Shown: piece by piece, positions 34,751-47,818 of the stretch
Numbering within the stretch: the first letter of the stretch is position 1
How the letters are laid out: every line of letters begins with the position of its first letter
From: Glandiceps talaboti
Taxonomy: Eukaryota > Hemichordata > Enteropneusta > Spengelidae
Direction: 5' to 3'
Assembly: GCF_964340395.1 (NCBI RefSeq)
Contig: NC_135562.1
Location: forward strand, 8,202,634-8,266,633
Length of the DNA: 64,000 nt
Translations under genes and position numbers: made by a program
Notes under the pieces: generated by a model
Database searches by the model: none
What the model was told of the DNA's origin: nothing
Seen by the model: the letters and a program-made list of their open reading frames with translations, nothing else

Positions 34751-34914
34751 TTAGTAAGGATGATTTTCATTTACAAATTTCGACCGAATTGCTTCAGTTG
34801 CTTCTCTATCGATGTCAACCAGGTGAATATTCTTCAAACTTTGAGCCCATATGTGACTTAGACCAAATTCTTTGTTCGCATCAAAGGTTGCCTCAGCGCA
34901 AACGTCTTTGGGAG
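34751..34914 (-). pseudogene. Macrodomain 3' fragment, relic of a paralogue
   Basis: On the - strand it reads PKDVCAEATFDANKEFG, then IHLVDIDREATEAIRSKF and TAA at 34751-34753. This parallels PKNVCAEAMFDAIKEFG and IRVVDIDKTTIAVMQSTF of the complete macrodomain about 13 kb away. The similarity stops abruptly at a (AAC)n microsatellite (34914-34973), and no upstream macrodomain half is found. Same strand as the intact gene, so it looks like the remnant of a tandem duplicate. Confidence 0.75.

Positions 34915-34973
<59 letters not shown>
34914..34973. repeat. (TTG)n microsatellite
   Basis: About 20 TTG units, directly abutting the macrodomain relic. Confidence 0.95.
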
Positions 34974-35279
34974 AATAATGTTGCTGATTTAAATAGATTC
35001 AATAATATATTCTCATATAATGCATGAATATTTCATTTTCTTCAACGCCGTTGCGGGCGCTCTTATAAACCCTTTCCACAAAAAGGTATCAAGTCACATG
35101 TACACATAATATATATAAAGATAAGGCTAATGAACACAACGAATTATAAACATCAAAGATAGCACCATGGAAGTCACTCACGATGGGTGCCCTCCCGAGA
35201 ACCGATTTGTAAAAAAGTGATTCACCCCGTAATTCCCCGCCCCTCCGCTTGTAATTACTCACGGCTCCCTAAGAGGTAG

Positions 35280-35305
35280 CTCGCTAATGGGGGGGGGGGG
35301 GGGGC
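35280..35305. repeat. Poly-G tract
   Basis: About 16 consecutive G. Confidence 0.9.
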
Positions 35306-35329
35306 GTAATTAAACATTACTGACTTTAG

Positions 35330-35775
35330 TGTTCTCTAAGTCTTTTCTTGAAAAATTACGTCGAAGGTCACTCAACGACAGAGGTAGACAGTATGTTAAA
35401 TCAACGATTGCTCTGCTGAAGAACGGGCTGTTGAAAATATCAGTTTTTGCATAAAAGTTTTTGTATGTAGCTGGATAAATGCGAGTACTCACAGTTAGTG
35501 AAACTTAACTTTGCTACAGTGGCTGACAGTTCCTCCTTTTCTAATTTTATATATGTTTCATAGAAACTTTTCCAATGGTTTTCTTGTAGGGTAGGTCACT
35601 CAAGATTTTCAAACATGTCTGTTGCACTGCTATAGTCACCACAAACAATCTGGCTGCAGACCGTTGTACATCTTCCAACTTTTTGACTATATTCTCTTGT
35701 GCGTATGGGTCTCATACTGAAGTTGCATATTCAAGTGTTGGTCTAACAATTGATTGGTAAGATTTTTCAAGTGCA
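35330..35775 (-). mobile_element. Non-LTR retrotransposon fragment (C-terminal end of RT ORF)
   Basis: On the - strand the conceptual product reads …SIVRPTLEYATSV, then QENIVKKLEDVQRSAARFV with an in-frame stop between them, and later KNFYAKTDIFNSPFFSRAIV and a basic end. LVRPxLEYAxxVWxP and LExVQRRAARFV are the familiar C-terminal motifs of Jockey/CR1-type LINE polymerases. Frameshifts and stops show it is dead. Confidence 0.7.
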
Positions 35776-36189
35776 AAAAAAAGAAATATCATCACTTTCG
35801 CAATTTGTTGTTTGTTTCGTAAGAATTGCCTGTATAAAAATTGTCATCAAAATCAAACACGTGGCTCGAATTATAACTATAATAAATTTGAAATGAGATC
35901 ATCATTGGTAATCTCTGCCTACACCGCATCCGTGATACAATGTAGATATTATACAAACGCAACGAAACGTTTCTTACAAAACATGGCTTAATGAAAAACA
36001 CCTTGCACTTCCCGGATATATTCATGCAGTTGCTTTGGGTTATCGGGTATATGCATGCACTTTCGTCGAAATCTTGTCAACACCGGTTGGAAATTCCTTG
36101 CCTATCCCAGTGAATGAGTCATTGGTGAGGGTGGGGGTCGTCACTTTTCGTTCTTATTGTTGACCTCAAAAGCTCCAAATGGGTGAATT

Positions 36190-36250
36190 TAAAAATGAAA
36201 GCATCTTTAAGTTTGTATTTAATACAAACTTAAAGATGCTTTCATTTTTA
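36190..36250. repeat. Perfect 30-bp inverted repeat with 1-nt loop
   Basis: The left arm (36190-36219) ends AAGTTTGTATT. The right arm (36221-36250) is its exact reverse complement and starts AATACAAACTT. A single T separates them. Confidence 0.9.
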
Positions 36251-36308
36251 TATTGCAAATAATGTGGGATTTTTAAACCACACAAGTTACGGACACTGAC
36301 ATAGTCGA

Positions 36309-36482
36309 GTGAAGTTTCGAAAGAGCGCCCCCATTAGGCAGCCTACTCAAATATTTACATGTTGTCACGTGATCGTAGGTCAATCTCCTGAGATTGAGAG
36401 TGCATCATTTCACAGAGTCCAGGTCAAGCTGCTTGCAAGTGGTGGTGTCACAGTTATTTCGCTTTGTGTTTTCTCTCGAATG
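36309..36482 (+). other. Candidate first exon with ATG at a strong donor
   Basis: The sequence CTCGAATG is followed immediately by GTAAGT at 36483. The ~170 bp before it is richer in G+C than its surroundings and stays open in one frame. It could be a 5' exon in which the start codon is the last codon before the intron. No matching second exon is identified nearby. Confidence 0.25.
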
Positions 36483-36499
36483 GTAAGTGTATTTGTCAT

Positions 36500-38220
36500 C
36501 TATTAACACAAACCCTCCTTTCACACTTTGATGCTGATAACTCTAAGTGTTTGGTAATATTTCAAGGATGTATTTGTGTAGAACCGCAACCGGTGTCAGC
36601 CGTGCTAAAAACGTCTGCCACAACTTAACACTTGTGGACGCGAATGTTTGTTGTTATGACCAGCTGACGACAGTGTTGTTAGTGGTTTATCATACGAAGA
36701 TAAAAAAAAAAGACGAAACAGCTAGATGTATGTCCTAGGTTATGACGTTTAATTTTGTAAAAGTAAATAGTTTCTTCTATTTTTAGCAAACGAAAATTAT
36801 TTCATGTTGACATTTCTTGCAAAGTTTGTCATAATTAAAACTTGAATAATAAATATTTACATTTGCGGAATAAAACCCAACTAATGTTTATAAAGTTTGA
36901 CGAGAATGACACATATAATTAAACTTGTGACAGAAATGCAGAAAGTTTCCTCAAAAAAAGCAATTCTTTAGAATTATTCATTCAAAAAACTGGACAGCTA
37001 TGCAGTGCGGGAACTTCAAAAACGTGAATGACAATTTTTTTAGGTTCTTCACTTCTCGCATTATTCAAAAATACTCCGAATGAATCAGAAGTGAAATTTT
37101 TATCACTTTTCATTGAGCTGACCAGCAGATGTGACTCAAATTAATTAATATTCTAGTACAGAAATGGTTGTGAAAATCCCAACCAAGTGCTGGCCCGATG
37201 ATATATCCAGCCATGTTTACAGTATAATATATCAAATGCACCATTTTTTTTAATCATGTGGTTCCTTTAATTTATTGAATTTAATTCAGTTTAATCTGTT
37301 TTGAATATACAATAAAAAACAAAATTTTGCACAATATTTACTTACAAAATTGGAAGGAACACATGTATTATTTTAAACATTGTATGAGAAAATACAAATG
37401 AATGATGTCTTTCATTACCCTTCAGTGTGGAAGACAAATTGTTTAAAAGTTGTCAGGGCATACAGGTTGTATTTTGAACCATGAACACATGGATATTTCA
37501 CTTTTAGTTGGCCTAGTTGGTCATCATGTTGCGTTTAGAGAAACCTACTTTTCCAATAATCTTCACATCAACTTTTATTCGTGAATAATGAAATGATTTA
37601 AACATAATTTTCATTCTATTGAATTTGTACTTTTCTAAGCTCTATAGTTAGTGTAAATATTTTTCATGAATAATAAGACAGATATTCTGTCTAGAGCTTA
37701 TAATGGACAAAGTAACCCAATAATAATATGCATGGATTAAAAAAAAATGTAAAATTTGATATAAAAACTTAAAGTTGTTCAAACTGGAATCAGATATTAT
37801 TATTAAGAAGATCTTTGTTTTGAAGAATTATCACTTTGTAATTTATAGCCAAAATGATAATTCACTTGAGGGTGTTTAAAATTATCACTAATAGTTATTG
37901 CGTCTAACTGGGTTCCCCTTGAGGCACTTTCCTGGAGGTCTGGTGTATATAGCTTAAATGAAAATATGAAAGTTATATCAGATTTCGTAGCCTGGAGACT
38001 AATGCTACTTAGCTCAACATACTGACTCAGGGACTCTATAGAACATTGTCAAGGCAGATAGCCAAGTCTCTTGGCAATACAGGTTTCCCTCCCTGTCTCA
38101 GTTATCACCGGGGTTTGAAAGCTATTTCAAAAACTCAAGTGCATACTAAAGAGAGTTTATACATTAATGATGTATTTGTCTGTGAGATGAAATGTTGTTT
38201 TGAGGTGAAACATTCAGTGT
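36500..38220. other. AT-rich sequence without a recognised gene
   Basis: No splice pair, repeat or coding frame that I can support, apart from a fragment near 38025-38075 (CAGATAGCCAAGTCTCT) shared with the foldback at 51421-52044. Confidence 0.4.
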
Positions 38221-38222
38221 AA

Positions 38223-38603
38223 GGCCTAACAAAAAAAAATTGTGTGGTTCCGATTACGCTCAATTCTAGAATAGGTTGGGTAGGTAGATTTTGTAGTTTA
38301 TTTTTTTATATGTGAGTGTGTAGTTCAGGTAGTTAATAGTTATGTTTTCTGTTGTTTTCCATATGGTCTCTATGTTATTGGTTTCTTCTCATCAGATGTA
38401 CAACCATTACAGATTGAAAGAACAGATATATATTCTTTTTTAAGTTGATGTCAGTTATTGCATCCACTTTTTCTTGGGAGACTTCACAATTTTTGCGATT
38501 TATTATTTTTTTCTTGAATATGTAAAAAAAAAAGTCTAGGGTTGGCCTGAAAAACTAGGTGGGGGTCAGGTAACGGGAACCAAATCATTTTTTTATTGGA
38601 CCT
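38223..38603. mobile_element. MITE family M1, full-length copy
   Basis: The left end reads AGGCCTAACAAAAAAAAATT then GTGTGGTTCC. The right end is the inverted GGGAACCAAATCATTTTTTT then ATTGGACC, giving ~30-bp imperfect terminal inverted repeats and a total of about 381 bp. Related copies are at 41505-41800 and 47885-48178. Confidence 0.75.
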
Positions 38604-39544
38604 AAATAATCATAGGAACTAGTTAATAATGTTAGAAACCATGTTGGCATCTAGAATATATAAAACTGATAACAAAGAAACATCAAATTACTGGACCATG
38701 TCTCCATGTACACCGGAACTTGTCTATATATTATGTTTTCCTATTTACTAACTGTAGTGATGTGTAGCTAACAGACAGAGATAGATTTACCGATACAACT
38801 TATAGAGTTAATTTTGTACATTTTAATTTCCTGTGCCTACAGGAAGTACACTTTATCAGTTTTCTCAGTAAAATGCACATATTATGTTTCTATTAGTATC
38901 TTCCCACTCATTGAACAATCACTCACAAATAAAATTTTGGATGAGCTGAATTTCAATTTTAAAAAACCACAAACAACCAACATGTCATGTAGCATGTTTG
39001 AATTTAGTATAGTAGCTGAGATTGAAAGAGTTACAAATACAAACAACCATGCAATTTTTCAGAAAGCAATACCCAGAAAGCTTTGAAATCCTTGTGGCAA
39101 CACTTTTTGTATTCCAGTAATTTGTACATTTGCTGGCAGGCCTGATGCTCTTTGAACATGGCAAAGTCTATAGTTATAGAGTATAGAAAAATGCATTTAT
39201 TCATAGAGCTGAGTTCCATTTAGACCACCAAGTTTTCCTTTTACATCAAAGTTTCTCATAATATGGCCAATATTCCATTGATGATGATTAATAATAATAT
39301 ACATATTTTCTAAATTATGTACAAAAATTTGGAGTCTTCAGATAATTTCTGTAATTTCTCTCGAAAAATGAGAGAAAATTTTCTTGCATCTTAGTAAAAA
39401 AAAGTCAAGATTAGTATCATATTTGCATTCATTAGTCTAGCCTGTCTACTCAGTGGATCTGTGACTTCGCTACACTCATTCACAATCAGTATCAGTATCA
39501 CAAGTATAGCAGAGTAGCAGATCAGGGATGTAGACAAACAAGAA

Positions 39545-39622
39545 TTAGCCTAGTCTGCAGGATGCCAACGTGGTTTCTAACTTAACCATCATAACAATAC
39601 TGTATAGGAACTAGACTAGAAT
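39545..39622. repeat. Hairpin repeat H1
   Basis: CTAGTCTGCAGGATGCCAAC to GGAACTAGACTAG, similar to 31805-31890. Confidence 0.5.
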
Positions 39623-40900
39623 TAGCCCAAAGACTTGCCTATCTGCTTAGTCTTAAGGCTATGAATGGCTTCAAATCTTGTGATCTCTCATGTCCCATTT
39701 TAGTGAGAAGAACTTTGAAGCCCCACTACACTGTATTTGACTGGATTGACAGAATATTCTGGTGAAGGACATTTCCAAGCAAGATAGCCAGTCTCTGTGT
39801 TAGGCAAGCATTTGTCATTCCAGTCAATTTGACTTGAGCAGCTTTTATGTTGTAATACACGGGTATATATAACATGAAGGTGAAAGATTACATTTTGATT
39901 CTGTAGTGTGTACATGTCTGTGTTACATTCATCAACACACATCACATATCACATACCAAAATGATCTTGTTTATTTATGCAAGTAATTCATATAGAACAA
40001 AAATTTGTCTCCCGCCAAGACCTGATGTGTATTTAACAACATAGCTTTATAGAAATAAATAGATACATTAGACTAATTTTTAAAACACAGTACTGCATAT
40101 TATATATTGTTTTAATACTGCATTGGTGTATGAAATCCTTCAATTTCTATCTCAGTATACCCCATATAGTAGTATTAGTACTGTCTTATTAATGTTAACA
40201 TTTGTAAGTACCTGCCAAGGTCAAATTTTTGTCTTTTTAATATTCCCATTATTGTTACATTTAAATAGTATCTTCATTCAAGTGCCATCACTCATTACAT
40301 TTCTGAATATGATTAATTTTGTGAAATAATTTTAGTTTTTAGAATTTACAAGCATCCAAATTTGTAATGTAATCATTGATAAATATAGTTAATCCGTGAT
40401 GGTTCTGTACTTCTTCATTCGTGTGTGAAATCTTGCATACATGTACTGTGCATGCAACTATTATCTCTTTGCGCATATTTGTGAAAATTTCTTATGCACT
40501 AAACTAGAGCAATTGTTGATCACTGATATTTTGAAGATATGGTCATTATAACTTTTATATTATGATGAGTATCTGATGTTTTGTGCATACATGGTATTAC
40601 AAACACACAAAGCGATAAAAAGGTACAACAATCACAGTTTCATAACATTTATCATTCAATGACTGTTCCTGTGTTTTGTACACAATATTTTATATGTACA
40701 TGAAAAGATATTGTAACAGTTACAAGCACCCTTGCTTCAAGATATCAAACATCTTCTACAGTCATTTTCATGCATAAAATCTTACATACAGAACACCAGA
40801 GTGATTGTAGAAGATGTTTAAACTTTAATATCTTGACTCCAGGATGCTTGTAACTGTGTTACAATAACTTTTCATGTGCATGTAAAATATTGTGTACAAA
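39623..40900. other. AT-rich intergenic sequence
   Basis: No gene recognised. A local inverted or direct partial repeat around GATATCAAACATCTTCTACA (40740) and GTAGAAGATGTTTAAACTTT (40806) forms a hairpin of about 100 bp. Confidence 0.4.
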
Positions 40901-40902
40901 AT

Positions 40903-40905
<3 letters not shown>

Positions 40906-40996
<91 letters not shown>

Positions 40997-41035
40997 ACAC
41001 ACACATAGACAGAAAGACAGACAGAGAGGAACAGA
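40906..41035. repeat. (AG)n microsatellite with AC/AGAC tail
   Basis: About 88 bp of AG and then AC and ACAG units. Confidence 0.95.
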
Positions 41036-41504
41036 CAATTTCGCATTCTAATATTAAAAACATAACATAAATTTAATCAAAACTACCTAGTAATCACCAA
41101 TATTTGCAGGTTAGAGTAGACTGGTGCTTCAAAATAAATTACAATAACTATTTCTTTATTAAAAATTGTGTTGTTAATAATAGACTTGATTCAACACAAT
41201 TACAGACCAGTTCTAGATATGAATTACATTCACATGCCATATGTTGGCGGTTACTGTTCATTGGTAACAGATGTCTAGAAATAACTAAAAATAATGAAAA
41301 CATAGCTCTAACTTTCAATTATAATAAAAATATTTCCTTAACATATGCTGAGGTTCATATAGAAAAATATATTGTAAAATGAATATTACTGAGGGGCTAT
41401 TTACAACATTACAGGAATGTGGTGGTAATTATTTGAAGAAATTTATTCTCTTTGAAAAAAAAAGTGGTGGAAACTGACAGAAGGTGAGGTAAATAATTGC
41501 AGTT

Positions 41505-41800
41505 AGGCCTTTAAAAAAAATTGTTTGGTTCCAGTTACCCGACCCCATCTAGTTTTTCATGCTGACCCTAACCTTTTTTACGTATTCGAGAAAAAATAAT
41601 AAAATTGCAAAAATTGTGAAGTCTCGCAAAAATAGTGGATGCAGAAACTGACATCAACTTAAAAAGACAATATGAAACTGTTCTTCCAATATCTGTAATG
41701 GCTGTACATCTGATGAGAAGAAACCAATAACACAGAGACCATATGGAAAACAACGGAAAACATATAACTACCTGAACTAGACACTTACATATGAAAAAAA
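41505..41800. mobile_element. MITE family M1, 3'-truncated copy in opposite orientation
   Basis: Starts AGGCCTTTAAAAAAAATTG and TTTGGTTCCAGTTACC. Internal CATCTGATGAGAAGAAACCA matches the complement of 38385-38400. It lacks its right terminal repeat. Confidence 0.7.
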
Positions 41801-42245
41801 AGTATATGAATATTAATGATGTCATTCTCCACTATCACGTTATTCCACATCACAGTTTAGCCGCTACACTAGGCAGCTATATTGTTCTAAATTATTGGAT
41901 TATCTTTAAATGGTATCTGTCAGGATGGTTTTTAGTTACCCAGAAATCATCACATATTTTGACTTATTTAATAGATACTATGATACTATCACATTTACAT
42001 TTCATATCGTACATAAATATGAAAAGTCTTGAATTATTAATATGACAGCGTCGAATAATTGATGACATGGTGAATATTTCATTTAGAAGTGGTTTGATTA
42101 TTTAGTATGATAAATTACACAGTATATCTACCTTCAAGTGTGTGATTTCCTAAGGGAATCGTTCTTTTAATTATATATTTCATACTATAGTACAATGTGA
42201 GAGAACCTCATGATGCATGATGTGTGGTGCACCTGTGAGTGTTTA

Positions 42246-42652
42246 CATATCATTGCAAACCATTGCCTCTTTATGGAACTAGCTAAAACGTACATCATCG
42301 CAAACCACAGCCTCTTTACGGCACTGGCTAAAAGGTACATCATCGCAAACCACAGCCTCTTTACGGCACTGTCCAAAACGTATATCGAATTGCAAACCAC
42401 AGCCTCTATATAGCACTTTCCAAAACGTACATCATTGCAAACCACAGCCTCTTTACGGCACTGTCCAAAACGTACATCATTGCAAACCACAGCCTCTTTA
42501 CGGCACTGTCCAAAACGTACATCATTGCAAACCACAGCCTCTTTACAGCACTGTCCAAAACGTATATCATCACAAACCACAGCCTCTTTACAGCACTGTC
42601 CAATACATACATCATCGCAAACCACAGCCTCTTTACAGCACTGTCCAAAAAG
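42246..42652. repeat. 45-bp minisatellite, about nine units
   Basis: The unit runs ACATCATTGCAAACCACAGC then CTCTTTACGGCACTGTCCAA then AACGT. Copies are 45 bp apart except one near 42385-42400 with an extra base. Because 45 is a multiple of 3, open frames appear on both strands, for example a 15-aa repeat with KEAVVC on the - strand; the irregular copy breaks it. Confidence 0.9.
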
Positions 42653-43319
42653 CACGCTTCATAATCAATTTCATTGTGTCAGCAGAAACGTAATCTGGCT
42701 TGTGAGGATGTGCTGACAGTGTTCTCTGTGGTGCATTTTTTGACTCAGCATATCAGATAAAAGTGGCTAGTGCGTGAGTGCAGCAGAAAAGACTGCAAGC
42801 ACGAGTGCAGACTATCACCAAGCATCTCACTGGCATTCCCACATCAGTCATAGGATTCTGTTATCATTACATAATTATCTACAACAAATTTTCACCCAAA
42901 ATACTACTTTGCATTCATGTGATTTCAACAGGGACTGTTTGTGACACTCATTTGCATACAGGCACGCAATAATGTTTTCGGTATCGCACTGCAGTGTAAA
43001 TACCATTAGCATGCAAACATGCAATATGCAAGTAATCACTCGTACATGTATATTTCAGTGTGTAAAAATTTATGAAAAATGGCAAAAGGTGACAGCTACA
43101 AGGGCTTTTAATGATATATCATTCTATGGGATTAATCTTTATGCTAATCCTTGTCATCCTGGTACATCAATATTTAATAAGGACTATAGTAGTATAATTT
43201 GTATGCCCTAATTCTGCTTTGTCATACTCAGAAATAAAAGTTAATGGAATGAATTAAACAATCCAAATATAGTGTATATTTTACTAAGACTCTCTGTCGC
43301 AAAACTTGTGTGAATTTGA

Positions 43320-43770
43320 TGTTATTCCCCAATATTTTTCTTCATTCAGCCAAGGAAAATACGATTGACACTGACCTAAGGGATCTTTGTTACAGCGAGT
43401 TATTTTACTGAGACTCTCTGTCACAAAACTTACGGTGTTAATTAGATGTTATTCCCCAATATTTTTCTTCATTCAGCCGAGGAAAATACAAGTGACAATG
43501 ACCTAAGGGGTCTTTCTCTTTGTCACTACGGGTCAATAGATGAGTAGTGACATCCCTTAGGTCACAAGTATTTTCCAGGTGAATGAAGAAAAAATATTTG
43601 CAAATATGATAATTATACCGGCGCTAGTAATATTAAAGACAAATCAGGGAAAGTAATGGTGATTTTGAACGTTTTCACTCACATTTCAAAAACAGCAGAA
43701 CCAGTGATGTAGACTCTGACACGTGTTGTCGTGACGTAGATGAGCGTTGTCATGACGTAGAGCGACCAGA
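43320..43770. repeat. Foldback element F1, with a duplicated left arm
   Basis: The left arm motif CAATATTTTTCTTCATTCAG occurs at about 43331 and again at about 43456. The inverse ATGAAGAAAAAATATT is at about 43583. The tail GCAGAACCAGTGATGTAGAC is at about 43693. Confidence 0.75.
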
Positions 43771-44269
43771 GTACATGTATATATTCCATATTTTTAATTC
43801 TAAGTGGCTCATGCATGGTATAATGTATTCTATTGTATCAAACAGAATTGTTTTGTGACAATGAATGTTTAAATTAGATTCTAGGTTTATGGTAAATATA
43901 CTGTCTATTTATGAAATTTAGACCAATTTAACCACATTGTTCTGCAGTATGGAGACCAAACGCTATTGAGGAAAAATATCATTATCGTATTGTCTGTGGA
44001 TGGGAACATAATAGAATGATCTTTTCCTTGTAACAAAATAAGATAGTGAATAACCAAATGTATGTAATGATTTCAAAAGCTGGAAATATCTTATATCAAA
44101 GTTTTGGATGAGTTTATACTATACTAAATAATTTTAAGAAAAATTTGTCTCTGAGGTACTTTTTTTTCATCCATTTATAAAGATGGTAAATAACAAATTA
44201 CAAAAGTATCTGGGGAAAAAAACTTTCATTTATCCAAGTTTTGGATGATTCAGGCTACTTTAGTTTTCA

Positions 44270-46180
44270 GAAATATTAGTCCCTGAGGCACATTCTTCCT
44301 TAGGCGCATTCTTCATAAGGGTGGCTAATCATAGCTAAAACAGTTCTCTGATAACCCCTATTATCAGCGGATGATGATAAAAAGTGCAACTTGATATTGA
44401 CTTTCAATACTGTCCTATAAGCTGTGCTGATACCAGTGTTTTTGCTAACGATGGGGTACCTTTGTAAAAGAAAGGGAGAAAGGGGTAAAATGGCAGTGTT
44501 TCCCCATAGCGTCTAGGGTAATTTTGTTTTGGAACCCAGGTAAAATGACATAGGAACCCTGATAGATTTTACCTATTTATCACCCTCAGCAAAACACTGT
44601 AAACTGTGTGTATCATTTCAATTTTCATGTTGATAAAGTGCGCTGTACTGAAAGTACATTAACCATGGTTTAAAAACAGCACTGCCTTGACCACAATTAA
44701 ACAGAAATGGTGATAAAAATTGCAACTTGATCTTGACTTATAGTATATATACGTATGAAGCTAGAGCTTATTCTAAAAATACTGTTTTATCATTTCCTTA
44801 ATGAAGTATTACTATATGTTGTAAATCCATCAACCATAGTTTAAAAACAGTACTGCTATGACCCAATTAAAATCAAATGATACAAGTATTGCAACTTAAT
44901 CTTGACTTTCAGCATTTATGAACTCAGTTTATATTAAAAATAAAATGATTATCGTTTTGTTTTTGATCTATAAAGTACATATACTTGTTGAAAATCCATC
45001 AATCATAGTTTAAAAACAGCACATGCTTTGAACCTATGAACTGAAACAAGTAAATGACAAAAATGATAAAGCTGTGTTACTAAAAATAGTGTTTATTACT
45101 TCATTGATAAATGCATGCTGAAAGTCAAGTTTGCACGGTTAAAAAAGCAGCTGTTATGACCCTAGTTTGGCCTTTAAAAAAATTGATCGCAAATAATGAT
45201 AAACAACACAACTATATGTAATTCTAGATTTTCAATTTTTCAGCACACCTATATATATTATCAAAATTGATATTCACACTGTTCAAAATCCTATATTTAT
45301 TGGTGGTATGCTGAAAAGTAGTAAAGTCTAGTGCTATCTGTGGCATTGAATCTCAGTGAAGAGATGATTGATACCATGGATAGCATCTTGACTAGAACTT
45401 AAGCTAACCATAACTAAAACAGAACAATTATAACCATGCATATTTATAGCCAATGATGATGAATAGAGCAACTTCACATGGACTCTATACTTTTCACGTG
45501 TTTGAAGCTGGTTTTGGCACTTGTCAAACCTTGGTAAATGAATGCTGAAAAAGAGGGGGGGGGGGGGGGCTTTCCATGTCAGAAACAGTAAAATTTAATG
45601 TACAAACCCTTATATACACTAATGATGATGAACAGTGCACCATTTCATTGACTTTATACTTTTAATATAATATGAGCTGAGCTTGGCACTTGTCATTATT
45701 TGATAAATGAATGCCGAAAGGAGGCTATCATACCTAAAACTGGAAAGTTTAATATAACCCCAGTGCACAGGCAAATGATGATGAACAGAGCAATTTTAAT
45801 ACAATTCCTGTGCTTTCAGTATACAAGCCAACTATGGAGCGGATATTGTCAATTTTCATTGTTTTGTGAATGCGTGCTGATGGGTGACAAACCACGACTA
45901 GAACAGCATAATTATAACCTACATTAGAATCTTTATTGTATCCGTTAATTAAGAAAACTACATTTCTTCATTGGATTTTCTGCAATAAGTGTTTAGTACA
46001 TCATTATAGCAAATGATGGTTAACAGAACAAGTTTAATCCTGTGCCTTCATATACCCATGAAGCGGATATTGTCAATTTTGCTGATAGCTGTCTAACTAC
46101 GACTAACACAGCATATTCATAACCCCTATTATAGGCAAATGATGATGAACAACACAGCTGATGTATTCCAGACCCACTAC
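44270..46180. repeat. Degenerate tandem array, unit about 165 bp
   Basis: About ten diverged units anchored by AATGATGATGAA-CA-GCAA-like text at roughly 44368, 44708, 44876, 45050, 45187, 45452, 45620, 45775, 46011 and 46136. A second anchor (CATAGTTTAAAAACAGCACTG) lies between them. A poly-G run of about 14 G is at 45556-45569. Confidence 0.6.
45330..45405. repeat. Hairpin repeat H2 (TGGCAT…CAAATC type)
   Basis: GTGGCATTGAATCTCAGTGA with partial inversion GATTGATACCATGG. Related to 52250-52315. Confidence 0.4.
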
Positions 46181-46494
46181 ATCAATCATTTTCATTTAAT
46201 CTTCACGTCTCACTAACTTGCCCCAGGATATCAAGGGTTGGATGTCGTCATCACTCACATGTGGCCAGTGATGTGACTGTAATGTGAGCTCCTTGTAGCT
46301 AATAGTCAGAGAGTATATGGGATCAACATTGTGATTAGCTGTTAATAGCTTATTTTAATCCTATCTGTTAATCCTTGGACAAATTAAACCCATCAGTTCT
46401 CAGAATGATTCAGCTCCCAGAGTTGTTGGCTAAAAAGTGTATTTATTGTATTACTCAGAAACTTTAATAGGTTCTTTGAAACAGTTCCCCACCT

Positions 46495-46692
<198 letters not shown>

Positions 46693-46699
46693 GAAAATA

Positions 46700-47800
46700 A
46701 GTTAATAGTTTGTTGTATGCTTGCATGAATGTATTGAAAGCAAAATTTTTATCAGTGTATTTATCAAGATTTGTCTATTACATTGTACAGACATAGAATA
46801 TAATTGGATCTTGTGGCTGTAACACTCACAGTAAAGTCTATTTTAGGAATGTATTGTGAATTCGGGATACATACCATGTCATACAATACAGTGAATTAAA
46901 TTTACAGACATGCCAAATTAGTTAACAGTTGTAAAGTCTAGTCATAAAGTCTGGATGCCAACATTGTATGGAATCATTTCAAAGAGAGATCTTAAGATTC
47001 GATGAAGTATAGCACTTGACTAATAAAGTTCACACCAGCTACAGTATATGTACTTCTGTCAAGTGTTTGTTTTGTGGGTTGAACTGATCAGCAACTCTGA
47101 TAGAGAACTCCTTTTTTAGACTTTTGTCATTATTTTATACCTGACAATGAAGAGAAGTAACACTTATATGTAACAATATCCAGGACACATCTGTATGATA
47201 GTGATAAATGAGTCCTGGTTAGTTTTGACAGGACAATTGAAAATACACATAGTAACAGCTAGGGGACACGGTCTAGCCAGTATGTCGAGTCAGATAACCA
47301 AGTCTGTGGGCTACTTTCCTTGTAGTCTGTAAGGTACACCAAGAGGGGCCGGGTGCCCTCACACAGAGGTCAACCCCTCTCACGCAGGCCAGTGCTGGCC
47401 AAGAGGCACGATTGTATCTAGTCTAGGTCCGGTACCGTTACGATCTCCACTCGATTAGTAAGAGACTACACTGGCATCCAGGCTATGATGTATCTTACAT
47501 TTACTTTCCTTGTCAAACATTTCGTTTTCTGTTCTGTTAACTATGCAATAGTCTGTCTATGTAGGTGATCTGTGACTCCACTTCACCATATGAATAACAT
47601 GAACACAGTGGAATCACACATCCAACAACATAGACATTAAACATACATGACAGGGCTGCAGTGTAGCTATTAACCAATATGTGCCGTGTTGAATGTCAGA
47701 AGTGGTGAGTAAGTGAGTGGATTGCTTCTTTGATAAACGAGCGATTTTGAAGCCATCATGTTATATACAATGTACTTAATAATATATGTAGTGCATTCAT
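46700..47800. other. Intergenic sequence with H1/H2 hairpin-repeat debris
   Basis: Contains AAGTCTGGATGCCAACATTG at about 46949 and an inverted H1 unit at 47415-47490 (GGTACCGTTACGATCTCCAC to ACTGGCATCCAGG). No coding signal. Confidence 0.4.
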
Positions 47801-47818
47801 TAGTGTACAGTATGGACT

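Noticed and set aside
42246-42652. CRISPR-like array
   Set aside because: Units are contiguous with no unique spacers, in eukaryotic DNA.
42185-42655. 156-codon Cys-repeat protein on the - strand
   Set aside because: It is the translation of the 45-bp minisatellite; one unit of irregular length shifts the frame and changes the repeat, and there is no start or splice context.
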